Assembly (NCBI GenBank): GCA_025716815.1
Contig: JAIXMN010000002.1
Location: forward strand, 806,001 to 870,000
Direction of reading: 5' to 3'
Length of the DNA: 64,000 nucleotides
DNA from: Dichotomocladium elegans
Taxonomy: Eukaryota; Mucoromycota; Mucoromycetes; Mucorales; Lichtheimiaceae
Each line of letters opens with the position of its first letter. Positions within the stretch are counted from its first letter, which is position 1. Position numbers and translations under genes: made by a program. The notes beneath the pieces were generated by a model. The model worked only from the letters and a program-made list of their open reading frames with translations. It was not told where the DNA came from and did no database searches. Positions 12,682-23,490 of this stretch are shown one piece after another.

Positions 12682-13336
12682 CGTGCGTACGTGTACACAG
12701 TGATACATATTTACCTAGCCCCCTTCAAAAGGAGGATTTTCTACTTAGTTGTCGTTTATCCTTGGCTTACATACGTCTCTGCCCTTCTCTTTCTCTCATG
12801 TAGTGTACGGATTTTATGACGAATGCAAACGACGCCTCAACCCCAAAATGTGGAAGGTCTTTGTGGACATGTTCAATACAATGCCCATTGCAGCACTCGT
12901 AGCAAACAAAATATTTTGTGTCCATGGGGGTCTTTCGCCATCGTTGCACAGTATGGATGAAATCCGGAGCATTGAAAGGCCGACTGACGTACCTGATTAT
13001 GGGCTGCTCAATGACCTCCTGTGGTCTGATCCATCCGAAAATACAGACGAGTGGGAGGATAATGAGCGCGGCGTGTCGTACTGCTTTGGAAGGAGGGTTA
13101 TTAACGAGTTCCTGGCGAAGTTTGATCTCGACCTGGTCTGTCGCGCGCACATGGTCGTTGAAGATGGGTACGAGTTCTTCAATGACAAGACATTGGTGAC
13201 TGTGTTCTCTGCCCCCAATTACTGTGGAGAATTCGACAATTTCGGTGCACTGATGAGCGTCAACGAAGACCTGCTGTGTAGCTTTGAATTGCTCACACCC
13301 GCAGATCATCCAATGGCAAACAAGCGACCAGCCTAA
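11571..13336 (+). CDS. PPZ1: Ppz-type serine/threonine protein phosphatase (PP1-like)
   Basis: Metal-dependent PP1-like phosphatase. Ppz enzymes act in ion homeostasis and the cell-wall/salt response. Exons 11571-12209, 12295-12541 and 12804-13336 give 472 aa. The N terminus MGNNVSKRK fits an N-myristoylation site, as in Ppz. Residues about 65-105 are Gln/Tyr repeats. The catalytic core starts near residue 180 and shows GDTHG (226-230), GDYVDRG (254-260), GNHE (286-289), HGGLSP, and [11 protein letters not shown] near the C terminus. The non-catalytic arm of about 180 residues is much shorter than in yeast Ppz1. Intron 2 is 262 bp and filled with CT and GT repeats. The core resembles Ppz more than Glc7, for example [14 protein letters not shown] and [12 protein letters not shown]. 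Confidence 0.93.
12542..12803 (+). repeat. microsatellite-filled intron in the Ppz-type gene
   Basis: The intron runs from GTGAGC to ATGTAG. It holds a (CT)n tract at about 12567-12600 followed by (GT)n with GC interruptions to about 12690. It is three to five times longer than the other introns in the window. Confidence 0.85.
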
Positions 13337-13760
13337 AAAGTGGCCACCTCCCTGTCTCACACGCTCTCACACACACACACACACACTCTCTCTCTCTCTC
13401 TCGCATACACCCACCGACACCATTGTTTTTTTTAATTGACCTCCATAATCTATTTCTATATATCTATATATTGTAGATGTGTAATACTATATATCTATTT
13501 TTGCTTCTGTTACCATTACACGACCATTTGCTATCGTCTTCTAAAGGAGATCTATCGTGTCATTAACAGACTATAAATGGACCGTGCGACGCCCCCAAGG
13601 TATAAAGGAAAATCGAAGAAAATCATGGGTCGATTTGACGGAGGGCGTGTTCCGGTGACAGTCCAAATAAGCCAGAGGTTTAGGGGGGACTCGTGTTACA
13701 AACGTGCTTGCATGTGTGTCTGATGCGTGCCTGTCGGTTGATTCTTAAAATAGGAAATAA

Positions 13761-13789
13761 AACTGACATCTGTCACTAAGATGTCAGTT
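13761..13789. repeat. perfect 11-bp hairpin downstream of the Ppz-type gene
   Basis: AACTGACATCT at 13761-13771 pairs exactly with AGATGTCAGTT at 13779-13789 around a 7-base loop. It lies about 425 bp past the phosphatase stop, in a region with no gene. It could be a 3'-end or RNA structure, or part of a small inverted-repeat element. Confidence 0.55.
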
Positions 13790-14284
13790 GCTTATTTATC
13801 TCCATATGAACTGGTGCTTGCACGGCGATCCAACTTTCGGATCAATGGTGGGAATACAGCTTAGCAGTCTAATAATATACGAATGCTATGCGTAATGTAG
13901 GATTGCTCTTGAAGAACATGGTAATGATATGAAGCAATGGCGACATTCATTTCATCTGGTTTCTCTCACACACATCTCTCTCTTCTGCGCGCGCGTGTGT
14001 GAGTGTTTTGTTTGCGTGTGCGTGTGCGTCTTCCTCCTGCATTCTCAAAGTATCGAAAGCAGCGAGGACAACACGGTGCACTCTTCATCGCTGGGAAGCG
14101 GTTGCATACCCTGTTGTGATCCCTTGCATGGGATATTCCTAGCAAAAACGAACTATGTTTTGGGCCACCAGGCATGTTGTGGCTGATTGGCCGCATCATT
14201 CTTTCCCCAAGTATTTACTCATACGCTGGTCTCGCAGAGAGAGAGAGAGAGAGAAGAAGCAAGGGAGACAGATGCCCACGTAAA

Positions 14285-14322
<38 letters not shown>

Positions 14323-15700
14323 AAGACGAAAGCTTAAACATATGTAAACGCATACAGCGAAAAAGAGTGCATAAGAAAGAAAGGAGAACGTACGTACACA
14401 ACGATGCAATACTGTGCAGATCAACTGACTTCTCAGCCCTAATTTTGCTTCATCAGTCTCCCCCAATCTTGCCACATAGACTTGCATGCCGAGAAAAAAA
14501 AAGAATGCGAGTACGGGCATACGCGTGTATCAATATGTGTAGTGTAATTGACCGGGGTCGAACTTTACTGGTGTCCCTTCCATGTATCTATAAGGGATGA
14601 GGGATTATAGGAGACAAAAAGAACCACATTATCTTTTAGAGTGGGCACAGATACCAATAAGCTGGAGAAGTCATTCTGGCGTTCTGATGCTGCTAGTCTC
14701 CCCTTCTTGCTCAACACCCAAAGAATATGTAGATAGTGTATGTATCCGGATGTGTGCTGTGTGTGTCTAGGAGTGGGAGAAGAAGAGGACCAGACGGAAA
14801 CTCCTGCATTCGCTCAGCTCACCCATACTGGCAATCTACCCATCCTACGGGATCCACCTGCACGTTAACACATGCACTTTTGCTCAAACTCGTACCACCA
14901 TTCTCGTTACAATAAACATAGTTCAAATGAGTGTGAACAAGATTAGAAAAATGCCGATGGGGACCGGTGATTGGTGTCACCGATTCAGGACAAGTGGGAA
15001 GCTAGTTATAAAGGCGAACTGCCTAACGGTTGCGGCCACCGAGAACATGCGGAGGCATTCCATATTTATTTTGATTTCCATCCTATTCTTTGACCTTTTC
15101 TTAACCTCACTTTTGTTCACCCCTTCAAAAATAAACAAACGTAGCAAATGGAGCCCATACACTCAACTTGGTTAGAAGGAGAGCAAGAAAGCCGATCAAA
15201 CAGATCTGGACGTTGTCAGGTACGATGAGGATGTGATCACCTTGAGGATACAGGTCCCCCTGAGACACGCATACACGTATTGCTGGGAGAGCGCTCCTGA
15301 ATCCCGAGTTTGTGCGTTCAGGTGTTTTATCGATGTTCGTGTGAGTGCATGCTGATGGATGGCGGTGCTAGGGGAAAGGGGCGGCAAGGGAGGAGGAGAA
15401 GAGCAAATTGTCCTTTGAATAAACCATTTAGGAACGATCTGTTGTCCCCTTCCGCATCGGACGTTGTGTCGCAATGCTTCGGTTTTTTTTTGTAATACCA
15501 GCATGGTGAAAATCTTTCTTTTGATCGGCAAGGGAAATACAATTTACTGTTATACTTGTCAACCTGAATAAAAAAGAGTTTTGGGGGTTCTCCAGAAGGG
15601 GGCTTTGTGCGCTCTTCTGCGCTGGTGGTTAGTTGATGCGCAGATTATGCTTGTTAAGCAAGGGGGTGCTTTATTTTATGAGGCCGTGCCGTGCCATAAA

Positions 15701-15707
15701 TATAAAT
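15701..15707 (+). promoter_or_regulatory. candidate TATA box of the C2H2 gene
   Basis: TATAAAT inside an ATAAATATAAAT run, about 190 bp before the ATG. A long pyrimidine-rich leader follows, as in strongly transcribed fungal genes. Positional and motif evidence only. Confidence 0.35.
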
Positions 15708-15898
15708 GAACCCGCTTGCTACCTCTCTTTTTTTTTTCCTTTCTTCTTCCACACTCAATCAACCTCTTTTTTCATAAACCTCTTCCATCTTCATTTTAAG
15801 AAGACAGAAGCGATTCCTTGTGCCATCTATCAACCCACTCTTGTACAAACAGTTTCTCCCCTTCCCCCCAAAAAAAAAAACTATCTGATCCTAAAAAA

Positions 15899-16816
15899 AT
15901 GATGTACCAAGACAATTATGCCCGACAAGAGGTCTACTGTCAAACCAGGACCAACGAGAACGATTATTGCACCTACATGGACCCTGACATGCTTCTGGCA
16001 ACTTGTGCCCCATCTTTTGCGGTCGAGAACGAGGAGCCCCAATGGTATAACAGCGCGCTGTCTTCGCCTATCGATGTTCAGTTGCATTATGCGGACAACA
16101 TGCCGCTTCCACCCTCACCGGCGGATTCCCTGACCTTCTCACCCTATTCTGAGACGATCAGCCAGCAGCCTTCGCCCATTGAGAGCGCCTTCGACTACTA
16201 CTCGCCGCCCGTGCGTGACAGTGCTACTCCATATGACTATTTTTACTACTCGCAGCCGTCGCCTTTGATGGATAATCATCATTACCATCGCCAACATTCC
16301 CACCACGACAATGATGGCGCGATGTATCCTTCACAACAACCTGTTTACCCGCCGATCATCGCGCGGCAAGGGCCGCAGCAGAATCTTGACAACAACACCA
16401 CGGCCAGCCCGGCACCTTCTTCGGCACTTGTGACGGTCGGCCCTCCTCCACCTTCCCTTGCTGCCGTAACAAAAGCGACGACAACGACAACGACAACCGT
16501 CGCTGCCGCAAAGAGTAACACCAACACCGGTGGTGACACGATGGCCGCCGCTGCAGCCTCTGCCAACGCCAGCAGCACGGCAGTCCGACCGTATCCGTGC
16601 TACTTATGCTCGCGAGCATTTGCGCGCAAACACGATCTCCAACGACATATTCGCGTTCATACCGGGGCCAAACCATACGCCTGCTTATGTTGCAAAAAGG
16701 CATTTGCAAGAACCGACGCACTCAAACGCCATCTGAGAATGGAGGAGGCGTGCCGCACGAGTCCTGAGATCCAGGCCATGAAGTGTGCAGGCAAGCGTCG
16801 ATATCGCAACCTCTAA
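15899..16816 (+). CDS. C2H2 zinc-finger transcription factor
   Basis: Predicted sequence-specific DNA-binding regulator in the nucleus, 305 aa, single exon. The first 230 residues are low complexity: Tyr/Ser/Pro-rich acidic segments, then Gln/His, then Thr and Ala runs, typical of an activation region. Two adjacent fingers sit at the C terminus, after AVRPYPC. Finger 1 is a normal C-x2-C-x12-H-x3-H (CYLCSRAF...HIRVH). Finger 2 is C-x2-C-x12-H-x6-C (CLCCKKAF...HLRMEEAC), a C2HC-like spacing. Two ATGs are adjacent (15899 and 15902); an in-frame ATG at 15818 lies in the C/T-rich leader and is less likely. The tandem-finger layout recalls fungal stress and carbon-response factors, but I cannot name the orthologue. 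Confidence 0.85.
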   Translation: MMYQDNYARQEVYCQTRTNENDYCTYMDPDMLLATCAPSFAVENEEPQWYNSALSSPIDVQLHYADNMPLPPSPADSLTFSPYSETISQQPSPIESAFDYYSPPVRDSATPYDYFYYSQPSPLMDNHHYHRQHSHHDNDGAMYPSQQPVYPPIIARQGPQQNLDNNTTASPAPSSALVTVGPPPPSLAAVTKATTTTTTTVAAAKSNTNTGGDTMAAAAASANASSTAVRPYPCYLCSRAFARKHDLQRHIRVHTGAKPYACLCCKKAFARTDALKRHLRMEEACRTSPEIQAMKCAGKRRYRNL

Positions 16817-17818
16817 CCAAAAGAGCTTTTCTTTTTTTCTTCCTCCCCCCCCACACTTTCTTTATACATACATTCATACATACACAACATACATACGATC
16901 TCCTGTCTTTTCCATCCCCTCTTGCCTTTTTTGTGTTATTCTCGCCCTTGATTTTGTCACATACCCAACCTGCATATGTAGTATTTGGCCGTTGACGGCT
17001 AGGTACGCACACTTCTTCCTCTATATGAGTAATCCTTCACCACTGCTCTCCGTCCATGTTTCCATCAATCACCCAGGCCCCCCTTTTTTTGCTTTCCACA
17101 TACATATTGTCAGTCGTATGTTTCGTATTTTGCAGATTTATATATGTTTGAGTTGCGCCTTTTATCACCCTTATGCATCCCCTTATTTCTTCTTTTCTTC
17201 CTCTATGTATATGCTCTGACTTCATCATCCACCATCTCCGCATCCTCATTCTCTAATAGAGCAGAACCCGCACAGTATCAACTTCGTCCGCGCACCTCCC
17301 TTCCCCCCCCGAATATCAGTGGCATCAATAATAAAAAGTTTCCTTCTGTTTACCATTCCAAAGAATCACAAAAGGAGTAGTTAGTGATCATCGGGACGTA
17401 TTAATTAGGCTAAACTTCATGTCATTACGGAGACACTCGCTCGCTCGCTCGGAACAGGATCCGGTCGTGGCTGTTGGATGAGAGAGGGAGAGCAACCGCC
17501 CCATTCCTTCTTGTGCCACTCGATGTAGTAACGCTTCAGTCATGCTCCTTTGTTTTCGGAGCCCTCAAATGTAAAAGCACGGTCTGTATTTTTTATTGTC
17601 ATGTGTAGCTGCATGGGGCGATAGGGAATAAAAGGAATTAGCTGGGTGTAGACGTAATGCAATGCAAGGATATCGAAAGAGTTTCTTCCCCATAATAATA
17701 ATAATAATAATAAAGGCAAGGGGGGGCGCGAATCCTTCTCATGTATTTACATAAAGAACAACGGCCATTGTGTGCCGCGTCGACGTCCTCCTCCCGCCCA
17801 GAAGACAAGACCATGCTC
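16817..17818. other. intergenic between convergent genes
   Basis: 1 kb between the stops of the zinc-finger gene (+) and the ABC ATPase (-). Pyrimidine-rich 3' UTR-like sequence is followed by a (TAA)n tract at about 17692-17714. No gene is supported. Confidence 0.45.
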
Positions 17819-18838
17819 TCACATGCGGATTGCCATTTCATTTGCTGTTCTCTCTGAGCTCGAATCTTCGTTATCAGATTGCTTGGTGCCATATAGGCGC
17901 TTCAGCGTCAAGGTTTTGGTGGCCACACGGGCCTCCTGGTCAGGACTGTGGGTAATCCATATGCAGGTTTTTGATTTGAGTGTTTTCTCGACGAGCAACG
18001 TCGATTCGGGATCCAGCGCAGACGTCGGTTCTAAATGCGTATAAGCCCTTACCTCGCTCCCTTATAGAATGCCTCTCCTTCCTTTCCCCACCACCAAACT
18101 CCAGCAAGGTGCACAACGTACCGTCCAGGAGCAACACTTCAGGATTCAAGGCCAACGCGACGGCCAGAGCTGCACGTTGCATTTCGCCACCCGAAAGGTT
18201 ACTCCAATTTTCAGTAAAGTGCGATTCGGAAAGGTTCCATTCCATCCCAATCTGGGCCTAGAAGCAAGCCAACCAACCTATTGAGTATCTTCTGCTTCTT
18301 CCCCCCTCTTTCTCCTTCCGTTGATCGATCGTACCGGGTCTCCAAAGAACTTCTTTTCCTTCTGACTCGCAAAATTTTTGGCCATGTTGAACAAATCCAT
18401 CGGTGTACCCTGATGGATCGCTGGCCGTTGAGGTACGTACATGACCTTGGACCGCCATAGGGGAATCCCATATTCAGAAGCTGACTTCCCATAGAGCTTC
18501 ACGCCGCCTTCCTGATATGGAACGAGTTCGGCAATGCACTTTAGCAAAGTTGTTTTTCTGTAACAACACCAGCATGCATGTTAGTGGCAAGCAAAAAATA
18601 AAAAAAAAGAGGGAGAGAGAGAGAGAGAGGGAGACAAGGATTCAATCATGTACTCATCGCCACGGAGAGAACATGGGTTGAAATGAACAAGGGTGACCAA
18701 TGCGACCCCTTACCCCGCTCCGCTAGGACCTCGTAAGACAAGCGTATCATTTTCGTTTAGATAAATATCGACGCCCTTGAACAGCCAACGGCTTTCATCG
18801 AATTGAAGCGAGAGACCTGTTGCCTCGAGGAGTGCCAT
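17819..18838 (-). CDS. soluble ABC-type ATPase (STAR1/FetA-like)
   Basis: Stand-alone nucleotide-binding domain of an ABC transporter, expected to pair with a separate membrane subunit. Exons 18838-18714, 18557-18335, 18257-18122, 18030-17819 give 231 aa with all phases correct. Walker A GPSGAGKTT at 37-45, Q-loop in VPQRPAIHQG, signature LSGGE at 137-141, Walker B LLLDEP at 158-163 followed by TSALD, and the H-loop His in WITHS near 189. All catalytic residues are present. No transmembrane segment is visible. The size and look match bacterial FetA/YbbL and plant STAR1, whose partner is a UPF0014 (FetB) permease; no such gene is in this window. Assignment to that subfamily is inference. Confidence 0.88.
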
Positions 18839-20166
18839 TGAGCCAGAAGAGAAAGAAAGGGTAATACAACCGGAAAAAGCGTTCCTGTTTTTTGTTTTTC
18901 CTCTCCAGGAGAAAATTTGAAACGTCGCAGGCACTCAAAAAAATCGACCCGATTGAGCAAAAATCACGTACTAAATTATAGAAAACCTTTAGACTCGTCT
19001 GCGTATCCCGATCGCGAAGAGGAGTCAGGAACAGCGGAAAAGTAAAATGATCGGCCGATACCTTAGCGCATTCCCCTCCCTCCCCCCATTTGACGTTGGC
19101 TTGTTTCCCTGTTTTACTCAGTATAGAAATCAAATTTCTCTCCGTCAAAAGACCCGAAACCCGGGGGGATGGAATTTGCCATTTTTTGGAAACTTGGACA
19201 ACCAGCGAGCTACTCAAGCCTTGGGGGGGGGGGCGGGGAGAGACAGTTTCAAGACCTCCATCGTCTCTCCAAAAGGCTTCGAGCATACCCAATATACTGC
19301 CTAGCTTCATTATCAACAGGGCTGTTTTTCATAGTGGTCAATATTGTGATAATGAAATAAATAGCACCGTGTATACTACATCTTCATTGTCGCTCAGGTG
19401 ACAGTGGGGTGTTTTGGCTTAGGATATCCATTTATCCTGCTGCACATCCCCCAAAGATGTTGCAGGCGAATAAGCCTCCACTGTCGATGACACATTACAA
19501 TCCATTGGATGCTCCTATCTAACCATCCAACATAAGAATCACCAGATTGCAAGAGAGGCGATAGCGAACGGGCGAGGAACTAAAGAGCTACATGCGCTAT
19601 CGGCGCCACCAGAGCCCATATATATTGGTTCATATGGTTGTCCCTTTTTTATAATAAATTCATTGACCATATTACACATATTAAATGGGGGAATTCCAAC
19701 AACGCGCAGAGACGATTGATCTAGGTATATTATAGAGAGGGAAGCTGAAGACATACATTCAGCTAAAGGAGACGAGGAGAAAGAGGAAGCGACTGTTGCT
19801 GGGATGCATATTTATGGTCTAGTTTCTCCCCGTTACTATACAGCCTGTCGTTCTTGACGCAAAAGGGGGGGAGAGAAGATGGAGGATGTGATGACTGTTT
19901 ACACAAGAGACACAAATTTGGATACTTTATTGGCTGCCATACGCTCGAATGGGCATTTGCAACAAATCAGTCATTTCGTATGCTATTCAAGAAAGTGTTC
20001 GTCTCATCGCCGTGTCTCTTTCTCTTTCCCCCCTCCCCCAAACCCAGTCTTCTCTTTAACACACGATTTTTATTCTCTCCACGTTTTACGACCCTCTACT
20101 CTTTCTCTTTCTATCTCTTTCCCCTTATACCTCGGTTTTATCAAGTAACGGCTGTAACTTCCCTCC
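18839..20166. promoter_or_regulatory. divergent intergenic region, ABC ATPase / LAMMER kinase
   Basis: 1.33 kb between two head-to-head starts. Pyrimidine-rich sequence with several C runs lies just before the kinase ATG. Open frames here are short and unconvincing. A G run lies near 19222. Confidence 0.4.
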
Positions 20167-22328
20167 ATGACCACCACCGTTGTCCCGTCGAAACGGAACC
20201 GCGCTTCTAACTGGGAGGCCGAGTTTTATAAAAATGGCTATCCCAAAGAGATCATTGTCATTGAGGACACGTCGCCTGCGGATCAACCTTCCCAGCCTTT
20301 GGGCTACACGGTTGTCCCAGGCCCCACTCCTCCTCATGAGCCTTCCTTTGTCCGTAAGCCTCTACCTAAGCGTAGCTTCTACGATTCACCGCCTCCAGCA
20401 CAACGCCTTCCGCCGCCTCCGCCGGATTCCTTCTCCATGTCCACCCTGTTACCTCATACAGACACAAACGGCTTCGTACACAAAAAGCGGCGAAAACAGT
20501 ATCCTGGTCTTGGTTATGGTAAATATGCAATGTTCTTTTCTCTCTCTTCCCCCCCTTCTATGTTGATCAAGCCATGCTAAAATATCAACGGCGCATTCTT
20601 ACCTTTCTTCATGTTTGTTGCTCTAGTGCGATCTTGCTATGAGCCGACCATGACAAACACAACAACAGTGGTAGCAGCAGCAGCAGCAGCAGCAGCAACA
20701 AGTACACTTGGCCAACCGCTCCATGAGGTAAAAACAAAAAAATAAAAAACGCATGGGTGCACAGCCTCAGCAAGGATATGACGTGTATTCACATGGGATG
20801 ATTCTAGACTGTGACAGCAGCAGCAGCAGCAGCACTGACGGATCAGGAAGGACATTTTATCGTCAGGCCTGGCGAGTTTCTGAAGAATCGATGTGAGTTA
20901 TTTGGGGAGCAAGCCATACGTGCTCTTGCGGGGGGGGGAGTGGGAAGTCGCATGACTAACCGCTATTGTCAGACCAAATGCACGAAATGCTTGGCCAGGG
21001 AACGTATGGCAAGGTGGTGCGGTGTTATGATCATGTTCGACGCGGATACTGCGCCATCAAGATCATACGCGCTATCCCAAAGTATAGAGAAGCCAGTCAG
21101 ACGGAGATCCGCATCCTGAATACCCTCAAAGAACATGATCAGCTCAATTTCAAGTAAGGAGATGCGTTCGCTATCCTTTTGTATATGCGGCTGCGAAACT
21201 AAATTAACTTTTTTCCCTTACAGTCAATGCATTCATCTACTAGAGTGGTTTGAGCATCATAACCACATCTGCATGGTTTTCGAACTCCTTGACCAATCCA
21301 TCTACGACTTCCTCAAGGGAAACAATTTTGAGCCATTTCCTATCAGTCAAATCCAGCACTTTGCAAAGCAGTTGTTGAATAGCGTTGCATGTAAGTGCAG
21401 TGGACCGGTGATCGCCAAAACAAGCGGGAGAGAGGATTGACATCTGTTTGTGCGGGTAGTCATGCATGAGCTGAAGATGATCCACACCGATTTGAAGCCG
21501 GAGAACATTCTCCTCAAGGACAACGAGGCTACGGACGTGCCCTCACTGAGCGCAAAGGTATATACCTCTTTCCCTTCGCTTGAAGAAGCCACTCATTGTT
21601 TTCCCTAAAAAAATACCTCTCTCAGTCTGGCTCGGTGCGGGTGTTGCATAACACAGATATCATGCTGATCGACTTTGGGTCGGCGACTTTTGAGGACGAT
21701 TATCATTCTTCTGTGGTATCCACGCGGCACTATCGAGCACCAGAAATCATCCTAGGTAACACCGCACCCAATAAAAAAGGAAGCCTCTCCTACTTACTAA
21801 CGGAGAAAAAGGACTCGGCTGGTCATATCCATGTGATCTGTGGTCCATAGGCTGTATCCTTGTGGAGCTATTCACAGGCGACGCCCTCTTCCATACCCAC
21901 GACAACCTAGAACATCTTGCCATGATGGAAAGTGTTCTGGGAAAGATACCTGTGAAGATGGCACGGGCTGTCAGGTAAGGCGAGCGTGCTCAGCGTGCGC
22001 TAGATGGCAGGCAGCAACAGCAGCAAGGGCATCGGGTGTTCTTATTCTTCATTTTCTTAGCTCCGAAGCCTGCGCGTATTTCAAAAACGGCCGTCTAACC
22101 TACCCTGGCCCAAACACATCGCTGCAGAGCCAGAAGTCTGTTAAGGCGCTCAAGTCACTCAAATACACCATCCAGCCGCGAACACAGGCCAACAACGCCC
22201 TTGTGGATCTCCTGCAAAAGCTGCTCACGTACGATCCTGCGAAACGCATCACTGCTCGAGAAGCACTCAGGCACTTTTTCTTCCGTATCGAATTCGACGA
22301 GTATGGCCGGGAAATCGAGGGGGGTTAA
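20167..22328 (+). CDS. KNS1: LAMMER-family dual-specificity protein kinase
   Basis: CLK/Lkh1/Kns1-type kinase; known members phosphorylate SR proteins and regulate growth and stress. Nine exons: 20167-20518, 20627-20727, 20808-20892, 20973-21153, 21224-21390, 21460-21557, 21626-21755, 21812-21974, 22061-22328; 514 aa. The N-terminal 150 residues are Pro/Ala-rich with two polyalanine runs. The kinase domain follows: GQGTYGKVV glycine loop, AIKII lysine, [10 protein letters not shown] catalytic loop, DFGSATF, and [11 protein letters not shown]. The family signature EHLAMMERxLG here reads [11 protein letters not shown], with Ser at residue 412 (codon 21931-21933). The catalytic loop reads HTDLK, typical of this family. 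Identity is secure. Confidence 0.95.
20675..20840 (+). repeat. paired GCA (polyalanine) repeats flanking a kinase intron
   Basis: A GCA run at about 20670-20699 near the end of exon 2 and another at about 20815-20833 at the start of exon 3 encode seven and six alanines on either side of the 80-bp intron 20728-20807. Confidence 0.7.
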
Positions 22329-22367
22329 GCGCATCAACCATCGTCCTTTGGCCCTTGGTCTATCACC

Positions 22368-22399
<32 letters not shown>

Positions 22400-22840
22400 G
22401 AAAAAGCGGCGGTTCGCTTTTGCACTCGGTTTCTGCATATATTTCATCGAACACCTATATACTGTACAAACATCCTGTTTATTCCTTTGTGTTTTCTGGC
22501 TTCTTCTTGCTGGCCCCTGAAGAATCAAGGTCTGCAAAACCGAGGTTATCCATATCATTCTTTGCCATTAGTCCCCTATCATATTGTAATAAACAAACAG
22601 AATCGTCATGAATCCCTTTTTCTTATTCTCCTATACCTCTCTGCCGTCGCTCTGCCCCCCCCTTTTTTTTACCTGTCCATTCGGCACTGTAAATATGCCC
22701 TTGATAGGTGCCGGCATTTGCCGTTGTTATTCTTGTTCTCCTTTAGACATTTCACATATTCCTTCATAAAGTCTTTGCATTCCCCTAGGTAAGCAGGACA
22801 CATGTCAACTGATGCTCATACCCATTATGCGAGCACACGG

Positions 22841-22890
<50 letters not shown>

Positions 22891-23490
22891 AGCACGTGCA
22901 TGGGCGTCAACCGTGCGTGTGTGCGTGCTCCGGAAAGAAGGGGGGCGGAATTTGCAGTCTACCTTGATGATCAAGAGGGAAGCTGCCGAATAATGGAGGA
23001 CTGCCCGTAAATGACTCGACATTGGGTGGTCGTCCAAAACTCATGGTGAAACAAAAGCAAAGAACCGACAGGGTTGCCGGATGATTTTAACACGCAAGAA
23101 TCTTGTAGGAATATTTTTTTTTTTGGTGCCGCAATGAATTGAACCATGAAATAAAGAGGGAAAAAAAAATATCCTTACACAGTCGAGGGCAATCACTCAT
23201 CCACCCACCCCCACTTCCCCGCTTGGTGTAATAGATTGGACATAGGACGTAGTATGGATTCAGGTCAATCAAGCAACCATGCACTAAAGACAATGACCAA
23301 CATTGTTTTGGGGGAAACGGTGTATACAACAGATAAAGGCCTATTGCATCCGGGGTGAGGGGGAGAGATGGATTTTTTCTTTCTTTAAAAAACAACATGC
23401 TAAATATGACGACAGAGTGCGAAAGGCGAGGGAGAGAAAAAGGACTTGCTCCTTCTTTCTGTTAATTGAGGAGGGAGAGGGGGGCGCTTT
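22329..23490. other. intergenic between convergent genes, TA/TG repeats
   Basis: 1.16 kb between the LAMMER kinase stop and the stop of the SH3-SAM-PH-CH gene. It holds (TA)n at about 22373-22396 and a compound (TA)n(TG)n at about 22841-22890. No gene is supported. Confidence 0.5.

Larger units (their letters stand above)
13337..15898. other. intergenic, microsatellite-rich
   Basis: 2.56 kb between the phosphatase and the zinc-finger gene. It contains (CA)n/(CT)n at about 13366-13402, CT and GT runs near 13970-14030, GA runs at about 14237-14256, CA plus GA at about 14284-14322, and a perfect hairpin at 13761-13789. Open frames here are mostly low-complexity artefacts. No gene is supported. 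Confidence 0.5.

Noticed and set aside
13929..14600. Open frames on both strands in the CA/GA repeat area
   Set aside because: Composition follows the dinucleotide repeats; no conserved features or splice-consistent extension.
19854..20150. Possible extra N-terminal coding sequence for the LAMMER kinase
   Set aside because: It is pyrimidine-rich leader sequence with random-looking protein; the ATG at 20167 begins a typical arm.
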